Source: Desulfitobacterium dehalogenans ATCC 51507
GTDB taxonomy: Bacteria > Bacillota > Desulfitobacteriia > Desulfitobacteriales > Desulfitobacteriaceae
Reading direction: 5' to 3'
Assembly (NCBI RefSeq): GCF_000243155.2
Contig: NC_018017.1
Location: forward strand, 3,038,001-3,102,000
DNA: 64,000 nt
Shown here: piece after piece, positions 58,692-64,000 of the stretch
Layout: every line of letters starts with the position of its first letter
Position numbering within the stretch: position 1 is the first letter of the stretch
Notes under the pieces: generated by a model
Told to the model about the DNA's origin: nothing
Databases searched by the model: none
Seen by the model: only the letters and a program-made list of their open reading frames with translations
Position numbers and translations under genes: made by a program

Positions 58692-59977
58692 TGAATCACA
58701 TCCTCTCGGGAAATGGGTGGCTCCTCGAACAGGGCCAGTTGCTGGGGTGCCTGGGAGGGAAGACTGGCGATGACCTGCTCGGACATCAGGGCTTGCATCA
58801 CGTTATGAGGAGTTACCTTAAGCCCCTCCAGGGTTTTTCCTTTGCAGAGAATAAAATACTGAGCACGCTTAAGAACAACGCCCAGCTTTTTCAACCCCGC
58901 AAAATCGAGATGGGCTATTTTCCGTGCCCGCAAAATCCGGCGGGCACTGGTTACACCAATTCCCGGTACCCGCAGGAGCATTTCATAAGGGGCTTGATTG
59001 ATCTCGACGGGGAACTGGTCCAGATGATTAAGGGCCCAGTTGCATTTGGGATCAACATGTAGATTAAAATTTTGATGGCCTTCATCCAATAGTTCCCGGG
59101 CTTCAAAACCGTAGAACCGCAGGAGCCAATCTGCTTGATAAAGGCGATGCTCTCTCAACAGGGGTGGTTTTGCCGAAACTGCCGGCAACAGACTGTGTTC
59201 GGCAACCGGTATGTAAGCCGAGAAAAAGACTCGTTTCAGCTGATATTTTTTATACAGCCCTTCTGCCAGGGCCAGTATCTTATAATCGGTATCCGGTGTG
59301 GCGCCAACGATGAGCTGGGTACTTTGACCTGCCGGGACAAACTTCGGAGCATGGCGGTATTTGATCAGATCCGTAGTATTTTCCGTTATTTTACCTTTGA
59401 TGAGACCCATAGGCCGGAGAATAGCTTCCTTGCTCTTATCGGGAGCCAAAAGCTTCAGGCTCTCCTGGGATGGGAGTTCGATATTAACGCTGACCCGGTC
59501 CGCCAGATAGCCCAGCCGGGTTAAAATCTCATTATCTGTACCGGGAATGGCCTTAACATGAATATATCCGGCAAACCGATACTCATGACGCAAAAGTTCC
59601 AAAGTCTTAATCAGTAGTTCGGACGTATAGTTCGAATTTTTAATGACCGCCGAACTCAAAAATAACCCCTCAATATAATTGCGACGGTAAAAATTAATCG
59701 TCAGCTCGGCAAGCTCCCGGGGAGTAAAGGCAGCTCTGGGAACATCATTGGAACTGCGATTGATACAATATTTACAGTCGTAGACACAGATATTGGTCAG
59801 CAGCACTTTAAGAAGGGTTATACACCGACCGTCTGCGGCAAAGCTATGACAGATCCCGGCCGCTACCGTATTCCCAATGCTGCCTGACCTACCCTTACGC
59901 TCGACCCCACTGGAAGTGCAAGCCACATCATATTTTGCTGAGTCTGTCAAAATAGTAAGTTTATCAAATACATCCAT
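58670..59977 (-). CDS. Radical SAM protein with helix-hairpin-helix, putative DNA modification/repair
   Basis: The 435-residue product has the cluster motif CVYDCKYC (CX3CX2C) at about residues 63-70, then a radical SAM barrel (GLFLSSAVIKN, VNIELPSQESLKLLAPDKS). Near the C-terminus a helix-hairpin-helix (LLRVPGIGVTSARRIL) is expected to bind DNA. The start at 59977 has GGAGGGG upstream; an ATG 15 bp earlier overlaps that site. Together with the DUF4130 partner it is a conserved but uncharacterised pair. The reaction is unknown. Confidence 0.88.
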   Translation of the reverse strand: MDVFDKLTILTDSAKYDVACTSSGVERKGRSGSIGNTVAAGICHSFAADGRCITLLKVLLTNICVYDCKYCINRSSNDVPRAAFTPRELAELTINFYRRNYIEGLFLSSAVIKNSNYTSELLIKTLELLRHEYRFAGYIHVKAIPGTDNEILTRLGYLADRVSVNIELPSQESLKLLAPDKSKEAILRPMGLIKGKITENTTDLIKYRHAPKFVPAGQSTQLIVGATPDTDYKILALAEGLYKKYQLKRVFFSAYIPVAEHSLLPAVSAKPPLLREHRLYQADWLLRFYGFEARELLDEGHQNFNLHVDPKCNWALNHLDQFPVEINQAPYEMLLRVPGIGVTSARRILRARKIAHLDFAGLKKLGVVLKRAQYFILCKGKTLEGLKVTPHNVMQALMSEQVIASLPSQAPQQLALFEEPPISREDVIQCLTGQL

Positions 59978-60146
59978 ATCCGTCCCCTCCAATTATAAGA
60001 ATATAACAGAACATATATTCTTGCAAGAGGGATTGTTTGTTCCCACGAAAAACTTTATCGTTTTTTATAATAGTCAAGGCAGCGAAAGAATAGCCCGCTG
60101 CCTTCTGATCCCCATATCACTCTAAGCCTAAATTGTAGGTCTCACT

Positions 60147-60701
60147 TTATGGTTCAACATATTCACTTGAAAAAATTATTTCACCCACCTGGTTGTAACC
60201 TATGATTTTACTTAATATTCCTTCCGAAGAATTCAATAAGACAAACCATACCTTGCCTTTTTCATTGCTGACAATGCGCGCTTTCTTTTCTATGTCTGAA
60301 TTCTTTGTTAGGACCCCGATACTAACGATATCCCCTCTAAGAATTTCACCATACGCTAAGGGAAAAGGGCTTTTCACGTATCCTTTCGTAGAGGGAAAGT
60401 ATTGAGCTGTTACTTCATCTATTCCAGTATGTTCTCCGCCGAATACCCATTTCCAGCCGCTGTTGGTCTTTTGGACATATCCAGCCGCTACGCTGTGAGC
60501 ATTCCCGTCATTAATTCCTTTATGATAGAACACTACTTCTCCGTCATTTACTTTCTCACTATGGAGGATCGACACAACTTCTCTCCCGGATCTTTCTATT
60601 GCTTCCTCAATAGTTCGCCCTGAAGGATGATGTGTGTTATTAAATAATGTCCCCATAATTCCAAAAAACAAGACCATTATGACAGCAAACAATCTGCTCA
60701 T
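60147..60701 (-). CDS. Hypothetical exported protein (184 aa)
   Basis: An N-terminal hydrophobic segment (LFAVIMVLFFGIMGTLF) is followed by a soluble domain with VVFYHKGINDGNAHSVAAGY and GWKWVFGGEHTGIDEV. I cannot name a family. The second half (GEILRGDIVSIGVLTKNSD, KGKVWFVLLNSS) looks like a beta-rich domain. The start at 60701 follows GGTGGAGAG; an in-frame codon 15 bp earlier has no site. It stands between the radical SAM gene and the proS terminator. Confidence 0.65.
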   Translation of the reverse strand: MSRLFAVIMVLFFGIMGTLFNNTHHPSGRTIEEAIERSGREVVSILHSEKVNDGEVVFYHKGINDGNAHSVAAGYVQKTNSGWKWVFGGEHTGIDEVTAQYFPSTKGYVKSPFPLAYGEILRGDIVSIGVLTKNSDIEKKARIVSNEKGKVWFVLLNSSEGILSKIIGYNQVGEIIFSSEYVEP

Positions 60702-60864
60702 GTTTCTCTCCACCACCTTATCAACAAAAATCGTCAGCTGTTCCTAATATTCTTCACGCAAACATAAATCCCTCTATTTTCCATTCAAGTATGATTATGA
60801 GCAAGCCGTAAATCTGATCATGTACAAATAACGGACGATTTCTTATTCAATGGATGGATGCAAA

Positions 60865-60899
60865 AACAAACCGGGAGATGCTTTTTACGGCATTCCCGG
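60865..60899 (-). terminator. Terminator after proS
   Basis: CCGGGA(A)TGCC and GGCAT(C)TCCCGG-type arms form an 11-bp imperfect stem around TAAAAA. On the minus strand TTTGTTTTTGC follows. It lies 27 bp past the proS stop. Confidence 0.75.
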
Positions 60900-60925
60900 T
60901 CGAGTTATAGTCATTCTACCTATCT

Positions 60926-62653
60926 TTACTTAACCCTTAAGGCTTCACCAATCATTCCCTGGACACGGCTTGCCAGCTCTCCCACTTTCACCAGCTGAAC
61001 TTCCCCTGTCTTGCGATCCCGAAGCTCGACTTCTCCATTGGCCAAAGTCTTGCTCCCTACTGTAACTCTCAGAGGATAGCCTACCAGGTCAGCGTCTTTG
61101 AACTTGACTCCCGGCCTCTCGTCCCGATCATCCAGGACGGCTTCCACACCGAGTTTCAGCAGCTCCTGGTATAAATTCTCGCCCGTCTCGCGGACTTGCT
61201 CATCTTTCATATTGACAGGAACGACGATCACATGATAAGGAGCGATGGGGATGGGCCAGATGATTCCATCCTTATCATTGTTTTGTTCAATAGCCGCAGC
61301 CATGGTACGGCTGACTCCAATACCATAGCACCCCATGACACAGGGATGCTCGGCCCCGTTCTCATCCAGGAATACGGCATTGAGAGCTTTGGAGTATTTG
61401 GTACCCAGTTTAAAGACTTGACCCACTTCAATGCCCCGTGCTTCTTGGAGAGGGCTGCCGCATTTGGGACAGGGCTCCCCGGCTTCCACCATGCGCAGGT
61501 CAAGAACCTGATCGATGCGGAAATCCTTCTCCGGTACAGCATCCACATAGTGCTTGTCCTCAGCATTGGCACCGCAAACAGCCTTAGCCATCAAAGGTAC
61601 TTCCAAATCGGCAACCACCATCAAGTCTTTGGGAATACCGATAGGGCCTACAAAGCCGGGCTCACAGCCAAGTTTTTTCTGAACCGCCTCAGGACCGGCC
61701 AACTGCAGATTGATAAAGGGACCAAGTGCATTATTCACTTTGATTTCATTGATTTCCCGGTCTCCCCGCACCAGAACCAAGAAGAGCTTATCGTCTCCCT
61801 GATAAAGAAGGGACTTCACCAATTCATTTTGGGGAACTCCTAAGAATTCAGCCACCTGTTCAATGGTCTTTGCGTTAGGAGTATCCACACTACGGTAAGC
61901 ACCGGCAGGAGTATCGCCGGCAACAGGGGCGGGCTTACATTCAGCCTTCTCCACATTGGCAGCGTAATCACAATCAGGACAATAGACGACGGCCGCTTCT
62001 CCAGATTCAGCCAAGACCATAAATTCATGAGTGCCCCCCGTACCGCCGATGGCTCCGGCATCTGCCTCTACAGGGCGGAAGGTTAAACCGCAACGGGTAA
62101 AGACCTGGGTGTAAGCATCATACATTTTCTTATAGCTTTCAGCTAAGCCTGCCTCATCCCGGTCAAAGGAATAAAGATCCTTCATGATAAATTCCCGGCC
62201 CCGCATTAAGCCAAAGCGGGGACGCCGCTCATCCCGGTATTTATTTTGAATCTGATACAGAAGCAAGGGCAACTGTTTATAGGAACGGATTTCTCCCCGT
62301 ACCAGATCAGTAATGATTTCTTCATGAGTCGGTCCCAGGCAGAATTCCCGATTGTGGCGGTCATTAAGGCGCATCAGCTCCTGTCCGTATAAATCCCAGC
62401 GACCGCTCTCACGCCAGAGCTCGGCAGGCTGAATAATCGGGAGCAGGACTTCTTGACCTCCCTTAATATCCATTTCTTCCCGGACAATTTGTTCAATTTT
62501 GCGCAATACACGCAAGCCCAGAGGCAAGTAGGTATAGATACCGGCAGCGGATTTACGGATTAATCCTGCTCTAACCAGCAACTGATGACTAACCACTTCC
62601 GCCTCAGCAGGAACTTCCCGCAGGGTGGGATTAAGGATTTGGCTTACACGCAT
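60926..62653 (-). CDS. proS: Prolyl-tRNA synthetase
   Basis: ProS charges tRNA-Pro. The 575-residue enzyme is the bacterial type with an inserted editing domain. Motif regions are [33 protein letters not shown], and [20 protein letters not shown] (class II motif 2). The YbaK-like editing insert spans about residues 250-385 ([18 protein letters not shown]). The anticodon domain follows ([13 protein letters not shown]). Its ATG overlaps the ispG stop by one base. Confidence 0.97.
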   Translation of the reverse strand: MRVSQILNPTLREVPAEAEVVSHQLLVRAGLIRKSAAGIYTYLPLGLRVLRKIEQIVREEMDIKGGQEVLLPIIQPAELWRESGRWDLYGQELMRLNDRHNREFCLGPTHEEIITDLVRGEIRSYKQLPLLLYQIQNKYRDERRPRFGLMRGREFIMKDLYSFDRDEAGLAESYKKMYDAYTQVFTRCGLTFRPVEADAGAIGGTGGTHEFMVLAESGEAAVVYCPDCDYAANVEKAECKPAPVAGDTPAGAYRSVDTPNAKTIEQVAEFLGVPQNELVKSLLYQGDDKLFLVLVRGDREINEIKVNNALGPFINLQLAGPEAVQKKLGCEPGFVGPIGIPKDLMVVADLEVPLMAKAVCGANAEDKHYVDAVPEKDFRIDQVLDLRMVEAGEPCPKCGSPLQEARGIEVGQVFKLGTKYSKALNAVFLDENGAEHPCVMGCYGIGVSRTMAAAIEQNNDKDGIIWPIPIAPYHVIVVPVNMKDEQVRETGENLYQELLKLGVEAVLDDRDERPGVKFKDADLVGYPLRVTVGSKTLANGEVELRDRKTGEVQLVKVGELASRVQGMIGEALRVK

Positions 62654-63738
62654 TAGTGTTGCTCCTTTCCATACTGTTTCACATAATTTTCGATTTCATG
62701 GAGTAAGGCGGGCAATAGTTCTTCTTCAGATAAACGGGCGACAATCTCCCCTTTTTTAAAGAGCAAGCCCATTCCTTTGCCGCCGGCAATACCAAAATCC
62801 GCTTCCCGGGCTTCTCCGGGTCCATTGACCGCACACCCCATAACTGCAACTTTCAAGGGGCGATCTAGCGGAGGAAGATTGGAGAGCTTGTCCTCAACCT
62901 TCTCAGCTAATTCAGCGAGATTCACCTGAGTACGGCCGCAGGTCGGACAGCTGATCAGCTCTACTCCCCGGTTTCTTAACCCAAGAACTTTCAAAATTTC
63001 CAAAGCTACAGGAATCTCTTGAACAGGATCCCCGGTAAGGGATACACGCAGGGTATCTCCTATCCCTTCGGCTAAGAGACTGCCGATACCTACTGCAGAT
63101 TTTACCACTCCGGAACGAACCGTTCCTGCCTCAGTGACTCCTATATGAAGGGGATAATCCACCCTTTCCGCCATTTTGCGGTAAGCTTCAAGCATCAAGG
63201 GGACATGGGAAGCCTTTAAGGAGACTTTGATTTTGTCATAGCCTTCTTCTTCAAGCAAATGTATATGCCCTAAGGCACTTTCCACCATTCCTTCAGGGGT
63301 GACTCCCTGATATTTTTCCAGGATTTCTTTTTCCAGTGAACCGGCATTAACCCCGATCCGAATAGGTATCTCTCTTTCCTTACAGGCCCGGACAACCTCC
63401 TGCACCTTCCAGCGTGCGCCGATATTGCCCGGATTCAGTCTTAACCCGTGAACACCTTGTTCGATAGCCAGCAAAGCCAGCTGATAATCGAAATGGATGT
63501 CGGCGATGACGGGAAGCTCGCTCTTCAAGGCAATGTCTTTGAGAGCATGGCCCGCATCCCGATCCAGCACGGCCAGCCGTACCACCTCACACCCAGCTTT
63601 GGCCAAGGCGTTAATCTGAGCCAGGGTACTGGAGATGTCCCGGGTATCTGTATTGGTCATAGATTGGACGACGATAGGAGCTCCTCCCCCTATGGTTACA
63701 TCTCCAATCCTTACGGTTTTCGTCATCTTGCGCTCCAC
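62653..63738 (-). CDS. ispG: 4-hydroxy-3-methylbut-2-enyl diphosphate synthase IspG (GcpE)
   Basis: IspG converts MEcPP to HMBPP in the MEP isoprenoid pathway using a [4Fe-4S] cluster. The 361-residue protein shows [22 protein letters not shown], and the cluster cysteines in [12 protein letters not shown] and CAVNGPGEA. The GTG start at 63738 is 7 bp after AAGGAGG. It lies between rseP and proS, a common order (dxr-rseP-ispG-proS) in clostridia. Confidence 0.97.
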   Translation of the reverse strand: MERKMTKTVRIGDVTIGGGAPIVVQSMTNTDTRDISSTLAQINALAKAGCEVVRLAVLDRDAGHALKDIALKSELPVIADIHFDYQLALLAIEQGVHGLRLNPGNIGARWKVQEVVRACKEREIPIRIGVNAGSLEKEILEKYQGVTPEGMVESALGHIHLLEEEGYDKIKVSLKASHVPLMLEAYRKMAERVDYPLHIGVTEAGTVRSGVVKSAVGIGSLLAEGIGDTLRVSLTGDPVQEIPVALEILKVLGLRNRGVELISCPTCGRTQVNLAELAEKVEDKLSNLPPLDRPLKVAVMGCAVNGPGEAREADFGIAGGKGMGLLFKKGEIVARLSEEELLPALLHEIENYVKQYGKEQH

Positions 63739-63750
63739 ATTGAGGCCTCC

Positions 63751-64000
63751 TTATCCTTTGCCTGAAAAGAGTTTTAAAATATCTTGATAAGTGACTGCCA
63801 ACATTAAGCACATTAAGAAAATGAAGCCCAGAAAATGAATAAAGTTTTGTCGTTCGGGGTTCATAGGTTTACCCCTCAGTCCCTCGATCAGCAAAAAGAC
63901 CAGGTGGCTTCCATCAAGGGCTGGAATGGGAAAAAGATTAAGGAGGCCCAGTTGAATACTCAATATCCCGATAAATCCTAAATAATTCTCCCAGCCTGAC
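63751..64000 (-). CDS. rseP: Site-2 protease RseP, C-terminal part (runs off right edge)
   Basis: The frame is open to the window edge. It shows the second catalytic region NLFPIPALDGSHLVFLL, with the DG metal-ligand motif, and a final membrane helix (FLGFIFLMCLMLAVTYQDI). This intramembrane zinc protease cleaves membrane-bound regulators. The N-terminal HEXXH half lies outside the window. It ends 12 bp before the ispG start. Confidence 0.92.
   Translation of the reverse strand, partial: SGWENYLGFIGILSIQLGLLNLFPIPALDGSHLVFLLIEGLRGKPMNPERQNFIHFLGFIFLMCLMLAVTYQDILKLFSGKG

Noticed and set aside
61196-61843. 215-codon plus-strand frame
   Set aside because: It is fully antisense to proS, which has all motifs of prolyl-tRNA synthetase.

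Overview
The window looks like a chromosomal segment of a spore-forming, anaerobically respiring Firmicute, most likely Desulfitobacterium and probably close to D. hafniense. This rests on an alpha/beta-type spore protein, dipicolinate synthase genes, SpoIID and YmxH family proteins, B. subtilis-like order in the rimP-to-RNase J block, the NrfHA nitrite reductase, a hexaheme lipoprotein, hydrogenase maturation genes, and the long 5' insertion in 16S rRNA known from Desulfitobacterium. Species assignment is inference; no database was searched. Nearly all genes lie on the minus strand. The clear plus-strand genes are nrfHA, the spore protein gene and one small secreted protein gene.

Layout from left to right. 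1-3.8 kb: end of a SpoIID/LytB gene, the ruvCAB Holliday-junction genes and yebC. 3.9-5.8 kb: nrfHA (ammonia-forming nitrite reductase), followed by two related large imperfect palindromes. 6.5-11.5 kb: hypF-hypC-hypD-hypE and a DUF3842 gene (Ni-Fe hydrogenase cofactor assembly). 11.9-18.4 kb: spore protein, acyl-CoA synthetase, hexaheme cytochrome lipoprotein and a sulfonate-type ABC transporter. 18.6-25.4 kb: a truncated acyltransferase gene and a complete rRNA operon (16S-23S-5S) with insertions in both large rRNAs. Past the normal 5S gene lies a second 5S-like gene enlarged by two hairpin-rich segments. The operon is preceded by a consensus promoter and a decayed ORF.

25.7-49.7 kb is a long housekeeping and sporulation block. 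Read in the direction of transcription it is rimP-nusA-ylxR-ylxQ-infB-rbfA-nrnA-truB-ribF-rpsO-pnp-ylxY-dacF-mlpA-dut-(membrane protein)-ymxH-dapB-dpaA-dpaB-asd-dapG-dapA-rnj. It joins transcription and translation factors, RNA decay and the diaminopimelate pathway. DpaAB divert the DapA product to dipicolinic acid for the spore core. Unusual points are a roughly 23-unit decapeptide repeat in IF-2, a Tyr/Glu/Asp-rich tail on NusA and a palindromic repeat in opposite orientations on both sides of ribF.

49.9-60.7 kb is accessory: lipoproteins and secreted proteins, a polysaccharide deacetylase, a frameshifted IS1182-type element with a solo end copy 1.2 kb away, a guanidine-I (ykkC) riboswitch in front of two paired SMR exporter genes, and an overlapping radical-SAM/DUF4130 gene pair of probable DNA-repair role. 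60.9-64 kb: proS, ispG and the end of rseP. The strongest candidates for something undescribed are the expanded 5S-like RNA, the nrf-adjacent palindromes, the CX3CH heme motif of NrfH and the radical-SAM pair.
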